DNA of 22,238 nucleotides from Pleurobrachia bachei (GCA_000695325.1 AVPN01000404.1:11525-33762), one strand, 5' to 3'. Positions 1 through 9,857 are shown, numbered from the stretch's first letter. Program-made: numbers and translations. The notes: generated from the sequence alone by a model not told the origin.

Positions 1-35
1 AGACAGACAGACAGACAGACGGACAGACAGACAGG
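1..35. repeat. AGAC tetranucleotide microsatellite
   Basis: Eight to nine head-to-tail AGAC units with one G-for-A change start at the window edge, so the array may continue to the left. Confidence 0.95.
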
Positions 36-217
36 TATCTCATTTATCTCTATGGAGAGAGAGTCACCTAGGGAGTGGTCGATGGGAATTGGGATTGTGA
101 GATTTTAGAAATCACAATGCCTGTCACTTGTCAGCGCTGAGAGTGCACGTGCCAGGGTGGCCGCGCACAGCTACTCTTATCTCACAACGAACACACCCCC
201 TCTCTCTGCAGAGTCTT
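36..217. other. non-coding sequence downstream of the gene array
   Basis: I find no supported exon, RNA gene or conserved motif in this stretch. It lies 3' of the last exon of the minus-strand gene and ends at a perfect CACGTG palindrome. Confidence 0.5.
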
Positions 218-239
218 ATCACGTGATATATCACGTGAT
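218..239. promoter_or_regulatory. 22-bp perfect palindrome with two CACGTG boxes
   Basis: The 22 bases are their own reverse complement. They contain two identical 10-bp palindromes, each with a CACGTG core, 12 bp apart centre to centre. CACGTG is the classic E-box/G-box bound by bHLH or bZIP dimers. The palindrome is plain in the sequence; a regulatory role is only inferred, and it lies about 150 bp beyond the 3' end of the minus-strand gene. Confidence 0.4.
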
Positions 240-240
240 T

Positions 241-379
241 TGCTTAATAACAGAGTTCTTAAATTTGGATGCTCTTAATTTCTTGTTGCTTAATATTGCT
301 TAATTGTAGGTTGCTTAATTTAAGAGTTTGTATTTTCATTTGCCTCTTTTAAGATTGCTTAATTTAATGTTGCTTAATT
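241..379. repeat. degenerate GCTTAAT short repeat
   Basis: The heptamer GCTTAAT occurs six times (from 242, 288, 298, 313, 357 and 372), often in the longer context TTGCTTAATTGTAGG. Spacing is irregular, so this looks like a decayed simple repeat. It ends just at the left boundary of the 2-kb tandem duplication. Confidence 0.75.
363..368 (-). terminator. possible ATTAAA polyadenylation signal
   Basis: ATTAAA on the minus strand lies about 26 nt after the stop codon of exon E30 (TAA at 394-396). It is the commonest variant of AATAAA, and no AATAAA is present nearby. The surrounding repeat is AT-rich, so a chance match is quite possible. Confidence 0.3.
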
Positions 380-2370
380 GTAGGTTGCTAGATTTACTGC
401 AGCGTAATTTTGTAGAGTAAGGTATGATCTACAAAAAAACATACCCATTTTAGTTGTTCCTTGATCGTTGCATCACTGTCAACACGGTGTGCATAATCTA
501 TGGCACTGAGAAACTCATAGGCATCCCATACTCTGGATCCCGTTGCGTAGGCATACGTTTTCGCCTGATGAATCATACCAATCATGTTTATAAAATCTCA
601 TAAAAATAGTAACGTTCTTAAAGCGTTTTTGCCCTCTGGATATAATTGAGATTGGACTTCGAAGATGTCTAGTTTTACTTACTCCATAGTACTCTCCATT
701 AAACCGGTTGTGGTAGGTAGAAACGTCGAATGGTGAGAATTCAGAGACTTTGTTTATCATCTTATTGAAGGAAACTGGAGGGAAAAACATAGTTAGATTG
801 GATTTGAAATCTATAAGAAAGTGCTTGATATTTAAGTAAGGGGGGGATACATAATGCTGGTTCAGAAGTTTCCGGTTTGAGGAATAGGGTGTGCCATCAC
901 TCACCAACAGGTGTTATGCTAACAGTCAAATCATCATCGGCAGCGAACTTTACGCTTGTTACAGGTGAGTTGAATACTTTAGCACAATTGCTTCCCGCCT
1001 CGAATGGGTAAACAGCAGCCATTGATCCGTACCCTTGGAGTACCAGAGAAATGGGTGTCTTGTATACAACCCAATCTTGTGACACACTAGGTGTTGGAGA
1101 CACTGGAACCGCCGCGGCTGATGTCATACATTTACTGTCTTTTCCCTGGTGAACAATAGTAAATAAAGTACAATCCGTAGTAGGAGATGTTAGAATGATG
1201 TCAAAATTAGTAAAAATCAGTAACAGTTTATGTAATACTCTGTGATCGAAACATTTGTTTGGAAACTTGTTTCACTTTATATTGTGTACCTTGAACTGGT
1301 AGGTCCATGATGAAGCACTGACTTTAATCAGTTCAAACGTCAGAAGGACATTGGACGCATCGGAAAACTCAATCTTTATCTTTTTGCTGCTGTCCCCAGC
1401 CTTATCCTCAATGAGAAGTCCGTGGGAGGCCAATGTGAAGGGCAGGGCTGTGTTTTTCGTTTTCAGGGATTCTCCAGCGGCAATCCAAACTAAAATGTTG
1501 GCGGAATTTCACATGAGTGATAAGAACGTTTGATCAATCCAGTGCTCTCTCCCAGAGAGGACTAGGTCCTTGACAATTGATCTACAAAAAAATCACATTA
1601 TACTTTTACAATTAACTAACCATCGATTGGATCTGAGGTGATTTTAGCGCCGGCAATGTTACTTGCTTCAATCTTATCAATTCCAGACAAAGTAACAGTC
1701 TTATCAATCGGTAAAGAAAACTCCTGCGACGTCAGAGATCCTTTCTCGTAGATTGTTCCAACGAAACTTTTGGGGGCTTCCCTGAAGCGCATTCCTAGGC
1801 ACACGTTAGTGGAGCTTGTTATGTCCATACTGATGGCGGTCTCGCTGCTGTCCTCTGTCCACGTTCGGGTGGTGTCTTCCTTCGCCGCGGTACCCGTGCC
1901 TTCAGCACACTCGGTCAAATCTGTACTTGTCGTAGAACCTGTTCGTGAGTTAGTTTTTAATTATATGATTTACAGGTGTGATTGATTTACATGGACTAGC
2001 CAATAACCCCGGAAAACCCACTTTAAATTCTGCTCGGAGTAATTGAATCCAATCACAACTTCTTATACACAAGGACTCTACCTTTGTTTATGCGGTAGCT
2101 GAGTTCTAGTCCATCAAATCCTTCAAAGGCCATTTGGGTTATAGTTTCATCAAAGCACGTATGTTCCATCAATCTCTTGCCTCGTTTCTTTAATTTGTCA
2201 GCTAGAGATGGAGCCCTGATTTTACGAGTTGCCTGCGTATCGTCTTCCGTATCTCCCCCATCAGCCAACACACTAAGCTTGGTAGCTACTTTGTTCCACA
2301 CAGTTTTACACGTCGCCTCGTCTTTTAGGGTGTAATTTTTCAACATAACTTCGTTCACATAGAAGACAAA
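379..2370. repeat. left copy of 2-kb direct tandem duplication
   Basis: This 1,992-bp unit is repeated head-to-tail as 2371-4363. Apart from scattered substitutions, a 1-bp indel and the 50-bp anomaly, the two copies match throughout, introns included. The boundaries are sharp: 378/2370 and 2371/4364 differ at once, so there is no microhomology at the junction. The unit runs from inside exon E25 to just past the E30 stop. Confidence 0.95.
394..2370 (-). CDS. 3' exons E25(partial)-E30 of the kringle gene, left copy
   Basis: Exons, 5' to 3': partial E25 2082-2370, E26 1621-1938, E27 1290-1489, E28 905-1145, E29 683-774, E30 394-564. GT-AG sites and phases agree throughout (E26 1-1, E27 1-0, E28 0-1, E29 1-0). 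E26 is intact here and includes CLGMRFREAPKSFVG. E27 reads VWIAAGESLKTKNTALPF onwards and looks like a beta-strand-rich extracellular module. E28 holds two Cys and a Thr/Ser/Pro-rich start. I treat E30 as terminal: after IKEQLKW the frame runs 16 more residues to TAA, although GTATGT right after KW could be a donor. Partial E25 has lost its own acceptor at the duplication junction. I do not recognise these modules; no transmembrane segment or GPI signal is seen, so the protein would be secreted. Confidence 0.75.
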
Positions 2371-2436
2371 TGTAGGTTGCTAGATTTACTGCAGCGTAAT
2401 TTTGTAGAGTAAGGTATGATCTACAAAAAAACATAC

Positions 2437-3931
2437 CCATTTTAGTTGTTCCTTGATCGTTGCATCACTGTCAACACGGTGTGCATAATCTATGGCGCTG
2501 AGAAACTCATAGGCATCCCATACTCTGGATCCCGTTGCGTAGGCATACGTTTTCGCCTGATGAATCATACCAATCATGTTTATAAAATCTCATAAAAATA
2601 GTAACGTTCTTAAAGCGTTTTTGCCCTCTGGATATAATTGAGATTGGACTTCGAAGATGTCTAGTTTTACTTACTCCATAGTACTCTCCATTAAACCGGT
2701 TGTGGTAGGTAGAAACGTCGAATGGTGAGAATTCAGAGACTTTGTTTATCATCTTATTGAAGGAAACTGGAGGGAAAAACATAGTTAGATTGGATTTGAA
2801 ATCTATAAGAAAGTGCTTGATATTTAAGTAAGGGGGGGATACATAATGCTGGTTCAGAAGTTTCCGGTTTGAGGAATAGGGTGTGCCATCACTCACCAAC
2901 AGGTGTTATGCTAACAGTCAAATCATCATCGGCAGCGAACTTTACGCTTGTTACAGGTGAGTTGAATACTTTAGCACAATTGCTTCCCGCCTCGAATGGG
3001 TAAACAGCAGCCATTGATCCGTCCCCTTGGAGTACCAGAGAAATGGGTGTCTTGTATACAACCCAATCTTGGGACACACTAGGTGTTGGAGACACTGGAA
3101 CCGCCGCGGCTGATGTCATACATTTACTGTCTTTTCCCTGGTGAACAATAGTAAATAAAGTACAATCCGTAGTAGGAGATGTTAGAATGATGTCAAAATT
3201 AGTAAAAATCAGTAACAGTTTATGTAATACTCTGTGATCGAAACATTTGTTTGGAAACTTTGTTTCACTTTACATTGTGTACCTTGAACTGGTAGGTCCA
3301 TGATGTAGGGCTGACTTTAGTCAGTTCAAACGTCAGAAGGACATTGGAGGCATCCGAAAATTCAATCTTAATCTTTTTGCTGCTGTCCCCAGCCTTATCC
3401 TCAATGAGAAGTCCGTGGGAGGCCAATGTGAAGGGCAGGGCTGTGTTTTTCGTTTTCAGGGATTCTCCAGCGGCAATCCAAACTAAAATGTTGGCGGAAT
3501 TTCACATGAGTGATAAGAACGTTTGATCAATCCAGTGCTCTCTCCCAGAGAGGACTAGGTCCTTGACAATTGATCTACAAAAAAATCACATTATACTTTT
3601 ACAATTAACTAACCATCGATTGGATCTGAGGTGATTTTAGCGCCGGCAATGTTACTTGCTTCAATCTTATCAATTCCAGACAAAGTAACAGTCTTATCAA
3701 TCGGTAAAGAAAACTCCTGCGACGTCAGAGATCCTTTCTCGTAGATTGTTCCAACGAAACTTTTGGGGGCTTCCCTGAAGCGCATTCCTAGGCACACGTT
3801 AGTGCTCGAACAATACAGGTATGACTACCGCCAGAGCGACGACAGGAGACAGGTCGTTCGGGTGGTGTCTTCCTTCGCCGCGGTACCCGTGCCTTCAGCA
3901 CACTCGGTCAAATCTGTACTTGTCGTAGAAC
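2437..3931 (-). CDS. 3' exons E26-E30 of the kringle gene, right copy (E26 disrupted)
   Basis: Exons: E26 3614-3931, E27 3283-3482, E28 2897-3137, E29 2675-2766, E30 2437-2556 (or running on to the TAA near 2386). They are nearly identical to the left copy. E26 is broken: the 50-bp block 3805-3854 changes the coding sequence and brings an in-frame TAG soon after the residues TTRT. Without that block this copy would join E25 directly in phase 1 (donor after the Lys of YRINK). E27 differs from the left copy by a few substitutions near its 3' end. If the block is a record error, this is a normal set of exons following E25; if it is real, this copy is a pseudogene segment. Confidence 0.7.
3805..3854. 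other. 50-nt block that is the unreversed complement of 1812-1861
   Basis: All 50 positions pair A-T and G-C with the same-order positions of the left duplicate. The flanking bases on both sides are identical between copies, not complementary. The order is not reversed, so this is not an inversion. The block lies inside exon E26 and creates an in-frame stop in the minus-strand reading. Confidence 0.97.
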
Positions 3932-4074
3932 CTGTTCGTGAGTTAGTTTTTAATTATATGATTTACAGGTGTGATTGATTTACATGGACTAGCCAATAAC
4001 CCCGGAAAACCCACTTTAAATTCTGCTCGGAGTAATTGAATCCAATCACAACTTCTTATACACAAGGACTCTAC

Positions 4075-5054
4075 CTTTGTTTATGCGGTAGCTGAGTTCT
4101 AGTCCATCAAATCCTTCAAAGGCCATTTGGGTTATAGTTTCATCAAAGCACGTATGTTCCATCAATCTCTTGCCTCGTTTCTTTAATTTGTCAGCTAGAG
4201 ATGGAGCCCTGATTTTACGAGTTGCCTGCGTATCGTCTTCCGTATCTCCCCCATCAGCCAACACACTAAGCTTGGTAGCTACTTTGTTCCACACAGTTTT
4301 ACACGTCGCCTCGTCTTTTAGGGTGTAATTTTTCAACATAACTTCGTTCACATAGAAGACAAAGTTGGTTTCTGTCTCCAGGAATGACACTATATAACTA
4401 TCCGCTTTTGGGATGTCTGTGGATGTCAAGTTATACCCGTCTCCCATATCAGTACACCCGTCCAGAAGAAGGTTAAAGTACACTTTGTCCTCAATACTTG
4501 AGGTCAGGTAGGTCATTTCGACAGTTCCTGCTTCCTCATCCGCGGCAGTGTACCATCCCAGAGCGATCACACCACTGTCATCCGTGGTGTCCACCTGGAC
4601 GGTATCCCTATCTGCGTTTGGAAATGCTACCTTCGTTCCCTTGGAAACTGTCTGGTAGTTAAACACACTCGCTGTTATCCAGTACAGCTCGCTGCTCGTT
4701 GGAACGTCACATGCTTTTAGGCTCGTTGAACTGAGGTAGCACCATGCTTTGTCCACAATGTTTGCAGTGTTGGTGCCCGGGTTTCGGCAGTAATTTTTTA
4801 CCAGTTGGGGATGCCTGAAATGGAACAATGTCAGCAGCTAAAATCACAACGATTCCACAGACAAGGGTTTAAAGGGTGTTTGTGTAGGGAGTAGCGGCTG
4901 ATTGTTTACTAAAATATAACAATCTCTTACGATGCTGAGGGCCAGTCGGACTCTTTAGTGGACCAGTCTTTGCAAGTTTTAGTTTTCCCGCCATCAACGA
5001 GGGTGTTCAGGAATCCACGGTAATCCTTTCTGTCATCATCAAACGCACAATTGT
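4075..5054 (-). CDS. exons E24-E25: kringle domain and long C-terminal region
   Basis: E24 (4931-5054) and E25 (4075-4814) split one kringle with a phase-2 intron of 116 nt. Kringle landmarks in order: NCAFDDDRKDYRGF (C1), TKTCKDW (C2 and Trp), NYCRNPG (C3), KAWCYL (C4), KACDVP (C5). The sixth Cys is missing: PTSS stands where a Cys normally follows, so the C1-C6 disulfide cannot form as usual. E25 then adds about 200 residues that I do not recognise, with acidic stretches, several Cys and the basic run KKRGKR. E25 is open to a TGA at 4046, but I prefer the donor at 4074/4073 (AAAG then GTAGAG). It leaves phase 1, which matches the E26 acceptor. Kringles are extracellular protein- or lipid-binding modules; binding here is inferred. 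Confidence 0.85.
4166..4177 (-). other. furin-type cleavage motif RGKR in E25
   Basis: The residues R-G-K-R, within KKRGKR, fit the R-X-K/R-R proprotein convertase consensus and lie after the kringle in a predicted extracellular region. The partial E25 of the left duplicate keeps it (2173-2184). Cleavage is an inference from the motif alone. Confidence 0.45.
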
Positions 5055-6123
5055 CTGAAATCATGGATGATTTGAGTGGGGCCACTGTAGGGGGACTGGT
5101 CTCGTGTGGATTCAGGAAGAAATAAAATAAATAAATGGAAACATACTTGAAAAGGAAATCAAAAAAAGGATGGGATGCTATTAGGTTGTTCCATAAATAT
5201 TGTCATATGGTGATTTTTTCAAGAAACTGATCATTTGAAAGGAAACAAACGGTCCTACGGTATTTCTGGCATCCTTGGCGCCATTCCTATAGGTCAGGGA
5301 TTCTACCTGCCCATACAGAAGGGTAGCTATAGGTGAATTTAGAAGACCAGTCTTGTGACGATCTTATTTCTGATTTTGGCCCGTACTGTACCTGCCAAAA
5401 TTCATCTCGGCCATATCTAACCACAGGAAAGTCATCACTGATCCCTTACGAGGTAGTGTAGCGAGTTACACGCATCATAATGATCCCCAGACATCCCCAT
5501 CGCAATTTTTGTAAACACCAAGTTAACAAATTAACAAATTTACAGTGATCTTTAAACTGACTTTGGCCCATTTTGTGCCTAGCCAAAACCATTTCGGCAC
5601 TATCTAACCCCAGGAGAGTCATCTCTGATCCCTTACGAGGAAGTGTGGTGAGTTACACGCATCAGAATTATGCTCAGACATCCCCATCGCAATTTTTGTG
5701 AACACCAAATTAACAAATTAACGAATTGACATTGATTTTCAAACTGACTTTGGCCCGTTTTTACCTAACCAAAACCATTTCGGCACTATCTAACCCCAGG
5801 AGAGTCATCTCTGATCCCTTACGAGGAAGTGTGGTGAGTTACACGCATCAGAATTATGCTCAGACATCCCCATCGCAATTTTTGTAAACACCAAGTTAAC
5901 AAATTAACAAATTTACAGTGATCTTTAAACTGACTTTAGCCCATTTTTTGCCTAGCCAAAACCATTTCGGCACTATCTAACCTCAGGAGAGTCATCTCTG
6001 ATCCCTTTTGAAGAAGTGTGGTGAGTTACAGGCATCAGAATGATGCTCAGCCATCCCTATGACAACTTATGTGTACGCCAAATCGAAAAATTAACACTGA
6101 TTTTCAGCGGAAAAAGTGGCTAC
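5055..6123 (-). other. long intron between E23 and E24
   Basis: At 1,069 nt this is the longest intron of the main block. Its 3' two-thirds on the plus-strand map (about 5360-6108) is a four-copy tandem repeat. The rest, 5055-5360, holds no exon that I can support by splice sites and phase. Confidence 0.65.
5360..6108. repeat. four-copy tandem repeat, period about 187 bp
   Basis: A block containing CCAAAACCATTTCGGCAC and CATCCCCATCGCAATTTTT recurs with anchors near 5397, 5585, 5771 and 5958, giving periods of 188, 186 and 187 bp. The first copy is the most diverged; the inner two are very close. No continuous coding frame is evident. The period is close to a nucleosome repeat, as in many satellites. 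Confidence 0.9.
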
Positions 6124-7331
6124 CTTGCAAAATCATGTTTCTCGGCCCGCCAACATCGTAAATATTGGTTGTGACATCTTTGTTACAATCACCACCCTTG
6201 TGAGAGGTATATGACATCGCTCCACCGACCTTGTATGTTACTGTTGCGACCTCTGTACCTGGAAATGGTGGTGTGAAAAATTCCCTCAACCATTCCAATT
6301 AATTGTGTTTATGCAGTGCAACACCATGACTTGTTGGTAGAGGCTAGATGCCTTGAGAGCTACTGCCAACCCCCATCGAGTTTATGAAAACTAACCTTCT
6401 GCATTTAGCAGATACACTTTGACATCTTTTGCGGTGTCCTTATAAATCAAGTCAATCTGGTAGACATCTGTCGCAGGCGTGGTTAGCCCTAGGTCAATCC
6501 TACAGTCTGCAGTTGTCTTCCCACACTTCGCCTGGGCCTCCGTGACCGCCTTCAACTCTGTAATACATTCACGTGTTTTGTTTTTTAAAGTTGTTTTTTT
6601 AAAGATATTTAAACATTGTGTTTTGTTTCTCAACACTTTTTCGCTGAACATTGCCGAAAGAGCGGAGAAGAACGAAAAGAAGTGAAATCTATACCTGAGC
6701 ATCGGGTGTATGTTGCAGTCTCAGCAAGAGGGGTAGTTGCAAACACTTTTTTGTTGGCGAAGTCAGCCTCTGAAAGGGGCAAGATTTTAGCAAATCAACA
6801 GGTGAAATCTACACAGACGATTAATAATTCGAAACAGTTAAGCGAATAAGATTTAATTTCCACTGATCCTAGTTGTTCAAATTGTATTCCAATTACATCA
6901 AATCGTGTATTCTAATATTCACTTACTGAGCGTGTATTTTGTTTCACCCCCATCGGTAAACTCCACTTCCACAAGTTTGTCGTTAACACCAGTAGAGCAC
7001 ACCTCGAGCGGGAGGTAGGGTGATACCACTTCGGTCGCAGTACCGGCTGTCATACTCCGGGATGAGGGAGCAGCTGCAAAAAGTGTGTAGTTAACAAACG
7101 GAAAGTAATTGATAGAACTCTGTGTTTTACGCCATAAGCTACCTTTAGCTCTCCATTCAAGTAGTGTTTCGTTATACACATGACGGTTCAATAAGCTTTC
7201 AACAACTTGTTTTCATTTGCAATCTAGCAACACGATGATAATGGTTTCTATATTTGTCATACCTTTCTTCATAGTTGACTGAATGTAGAAATGTGCACCG
7301 TAGAAGTGATCTGCGACTGGACCAAATTTAC
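6124..7331 (-). CDS. exons E19-E23 of the kringle gene, unrecognised modules
   Basis: Exons, 5' to 3': E19 7263-7331, E20 6927-7073, E21 6695-6769, E22 6396-6557, E23 6124-6258. All five enter and leave in phase 1, the symmetrical class typical of shuffled extracellular modules. Typical peptide starts are KFGPVADHFYGAHFYIQS (E19), AAPSSRSMTAGTATEVVS (E20), KADFANKKVFATTPLAET (E21), ELKAVTEAQAKCGKTTADC (E22) and GTEVATVTYKVGGAMSY (E23). Alternating hydrophobic residues suggest beta-sandwich folds, but I recognise no named domain. Each exon has an AG acceptor with a pyrimidine-rich approach and a GT donor (GTATGA, GTAAGT, GTATAG, GTTAGT, GTAGCC). Function unknown. Confidence 0.72.
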
Positions 7332-7509
7332 CTGTTAAAACATTTGAACTGTGTTGAACTGTGCTCTATAGATTATAGATATATGAGGTAATAATGAGTC
7401 ATAATTCCTGCAATGATTGTCGTACTGAATCATCAAGTGAATCAATAATTAAACTCTAAAACACCATACTAGAGTGGAAGCTTTGTAGGGAACCGCCTTC
7501 AAACTCTAC

Positions 7510-7775
7510 ACAGGTCCGCCCAACTAATTTTTTCATCAGGGCATGTCTGACAGGCAACTACTCCACTCGTATAGTATTCGTTTACCTTACATCTAATGTG
7601 AAATAATTTGTAAGATTTTATTGAGTTGCTAGACACTGCTTTCCGTGCTCTACACAATTCAAAGATTGTAGAGGACCGTGAAAGAGGGCTTTGATTGATC
7701 AGTTGTCCGGAACTTACGGGCAGCATTTTGTCGGTTCCATGTCATCGGTTCGAACTGTTCCAGTCTCACAAGCGT
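7510..7775 (-). CDS. exons E17-E18: small Cys-rich segment
   Basis: E17 (7718-7775) encodes ACETGTVRTDDMEPTKCC and E18 (7510-7592) continues CKVNEYYTSGVVACQTCP and a short tail ending in Cys. The spacing C-x(6)-Y-x(6)-C-x2-CP resembles the ephrin-receptor-like/GCC2-GCC3 Cys-rich motif, but it is short and I give it only as a likeness. The E18 donor is uncertain: I use GTAGAG at 7509, which gives phase 1 and fits E19. Without splicing, the frame would stop at a TGA near 7499, which would end the protein here. Confidence 0.6.
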
Positions 7776-7919
7776 CTGGAAAGGAGGGTGCATGTGAGTG
7801 ATAAAATATAGATTATAGGCTCATAGAATAGCATATACACTGCATTTCCTAGTTAGTGCTTCACGCAGGAAAACGTTAAAATCTGGGTGCCTTGGATTGC
7901 ACCTTCATAAAACACTCAC

Positions 7920-8159
7920 ACTGGCATTTCGGAACATCACAGTACTCCCACCCCTCATCATTTCCATCGACGTAACACCACGCTCCCTCCTTGTTATCGG
8001 TATCGGGGTTCCTACATCGTGCTGGTAGTCCCAAGCCATTGAAATCATCACCACTGGGTTTGAAACTACTGTACGTTCCCAAGGTTAGAAATGTACGGAA
8101 GGGACTAAACCATCACCGTTCCCCTGGGGCGTATGTTTCCTGGTTTCCATTCCAACAAG
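7920..8159 (-). CDS. exons E15-E16: degenerate kringle
   Basis: E15 (8117-8159) gives CWNGNQETYAPGE and E16 (7920-8068) gives PARCRNPDTDNKEGAWCY and GWEYCDVPKC, which are unmistakable kringle landmarks. The middle of a kringle, with the second Cys and the C-x2-W motif, is absent. The gap between the two exons is only 48 nt, and reading straight through hits a TGA just after GER. I therefore model a 48-nt intron (GTGATG to GTACAG), far shorter than its neighbours. The alternative is a decayed exon where a deletion or frameshift removed the kringle core. E16 ends at a strong GTGAGT donor in phase 1. Confidence 0.7.
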
Positions 8160-8318
8160 CTGGAAAACAATAGGGTTAACAAAAGAAACAGGGAGATGGT
8201 GATTTATAACAGGAACAACAATATTACAGTCGGACATATACCGGTGCGTGAGGATCCCTGTAAATCGGGGTCCGATTGTATTCTATGAAAGTGATGGTTA
8301 TCTAATATATTTAATTAC

Positions 8319-9857
8319 TTTCAGATATCATCCGCCATTTCCTGGATGGTTCGCTGTTACTTGTAAAGGCTTCTTGGGGGTACCCATGTGCCTGGCCAGC
8401 ATCCGTGTACAACCAAGGTATCGTTTTACTGAAATATATTCAGTTAAATAAAGTTTGAATGTAATTGTCTTTGTTTGAAAATTGGACAAACTTCTTTTTG
8501 GATGACACATAAAGCTTTGAAAAGTTATTATTATGCTATCACTATACCTAAACTTGTTGGTTGAAGCGGTAGTAGTGGGGTCACCGTAGATAACAGTCAG
8601 GCTGTTACTATCAAGGGAAACCCTAAAGCAGGTTTGTTCACTCTCCATCGCTACTTTGTCAAGGGATTGGAGTATTGAATCTGAGCTCCACCCGTTCTGA
8701 GAAGAATATCAGTAATTGGACTAATATAAGTAATTGAACTGATATAAGTAATTGAACTAATATAAGCCAACCTGTATCTCTACAAGAAAAACGCCGGAAG
8801 AGGAGTATAACGTTCACTATTTCATTGATATTACATGGTTAAACCTTAGCATTCTGCATCCACCTACTAATTACCACCAACTAATTATACCACCAATTAA
8901 TTGTACCACAAAGTAATCATACCACAAACTAATTATACCACGCCATAATTTCCATTAAATTACCTTAATGGTCATGGTATATCCAGTGCTGCCATCATTC
9001 CCTATGTTCAGTTGAACTTGAGCTACCTTAGTCTCAGTCGTTTCGTAGAGTTTCAGTATAATTCTTTGTTGTGTCCATTTCTGGGAGTTTTACAACAGAA
9101 TCAATAGTTGGAAACTAAAGATAAACTACATAATTAATTAATGGAAGTGAAACTAAAGTGTTCTTTACAGAGTTTCTCATACTTATCATTATATATTCTA
9201 ATATCACTTCATTCTGTGCATGTACAAACCTTGTCTTGACATATGCCAATGAATGAATTCTCAGACCAAGCAAAGCGTGCATCGGGGCCGGGGCTTCCAA
9301 AATCTGAAGAAATTTTCAAATTATGAACAAAGATGAAACTTATTATTTTGATTTGATTTTACTAAATTAAGTTTAGGAGTTACCACATAGGATCCCACAT
9401 CGGATGACTACTGTTATACACTCAGAGCTGAGTTACTATACCGTTTATGGTAGGCATTTTCTGGTACCCGGTTTCATCATAATACCCAGCATCTACAAAG
9501 CCATTATTCTCCTTCACTCCTCGTATCTTGAGGACGCTCTATAGATAACACCAGTTAGAAAGTCATTTAATGTTGGAATTTGAAACCATCAGGACTGAAA
9601 ATGGAGTTGGGTTTACCTCTTCTTCTAACTATAGTCCAGGGAGGAACCTTGTGTTTTACCAGTGTTTTACCTTGAAAAGGGCACTGTAGGGGCTGGCAGC
9701 AAGTGAAGTTGCATCAATGAACTGTCCAGCAGCTTGAGGATAGGAAATGTAATCCTGAATCCATTGCACCATTGCAGCCACTTGGATATCCATGGTGACA
9801 TGTGTCGGAGAATAGGTGTAGAGGTAAGTTACGTAAAATGTAAATGTAGTGACTGAC
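8319..9857 (-). CDS. exons E9-E14 of the kringle gene, unrecognised
   Basis: Exons, 5' to 3': E9 9671-9857, E10 9442-9538, E11 9230-9303, E12 8964-9080, E13 8548-8696, E14 8319-8428. The phases chain without a break (E9 2-0, E10 0-1, E11 1-0, E12 0-0, E13 0-2, E14 2-1). E9 carries SVTTFTFYVTYLYTYSP then MDIQVAAMVQWIQDYISY. E12 (WTQQRIILKLYETTETKVA) and E13 (CFRVSLDSNSLTVIYGDP) look like beta-strands. No stop occurs in the joined frame. I recognise no named domain; secreted extracellular structure is inferred from context. The E13 edges may be off by one base. Confidence 0.7.
8711..8764. repeat. three-copy 18-bp tandem repeat
   Basis: AGTAATTGAACTAATATA occurs three times head-to-tail with two substitutions overall, inside the intron between E12 and E13. 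Confidence 0.9.
8860..8950. repeat. 16-bp AT-rich tandem repeat, about five copies
   Basis: Units of the form CCACCAACTAATTATA follow one another with variation between E12 and E13, just upstream (plus-strand right) of the 18-bp array. Low-complexity intron sequence. Confidence 0.85.

Larger units (their letters stand above)
2371..4363. repeat. right copy of 2-kb direct tandem duplication
   Basis: This 1,993-bp unit directly abuts the left copy. It carries one extra T near 3258 and the 50-bp unreversed-complement block at 3805-3854. This copy is attached to the intact exon E25, so by position it is the one nearest the ancestral arrangement. Confidence 0.95.

Noticed and set aside
3805-3854. 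Explanation of the anomalous block as a local inversion
   Set aside because: An inversion would give the reverse complement of 1812-1861. The observed order is unreversed at all 50 positions.
4046-4074. TGA stop at the end of the long E25 frame as the true 3' end of the gene
   Set aside because: A GTAGAG donor at 4074 leaves phase 1, which fits E26, and well-formed exons E26-E30 follow. It remains possible as an alternative end.
6479-6849. Plus-strand open frames of 68 and 77 codons
   Set aside because: They lie opposite exons E21 and E22 and the intron between them; composition and lack of domains fit shadows.
7499-7510. TGA after DLCRV as the end of the protein at E18
   Set aside because: E19-E25 follow on the same strand with consistent phase, including a clear kringle, so I prefer splicing at 7509. 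cDNA would decide.
8711-8950. Regular short repeats considered as a CRISPR-like array
   Set aside because: Units of 16 and 18 bp are directly adjacent without unique spacers, in an intron of a eukaryotic gene.
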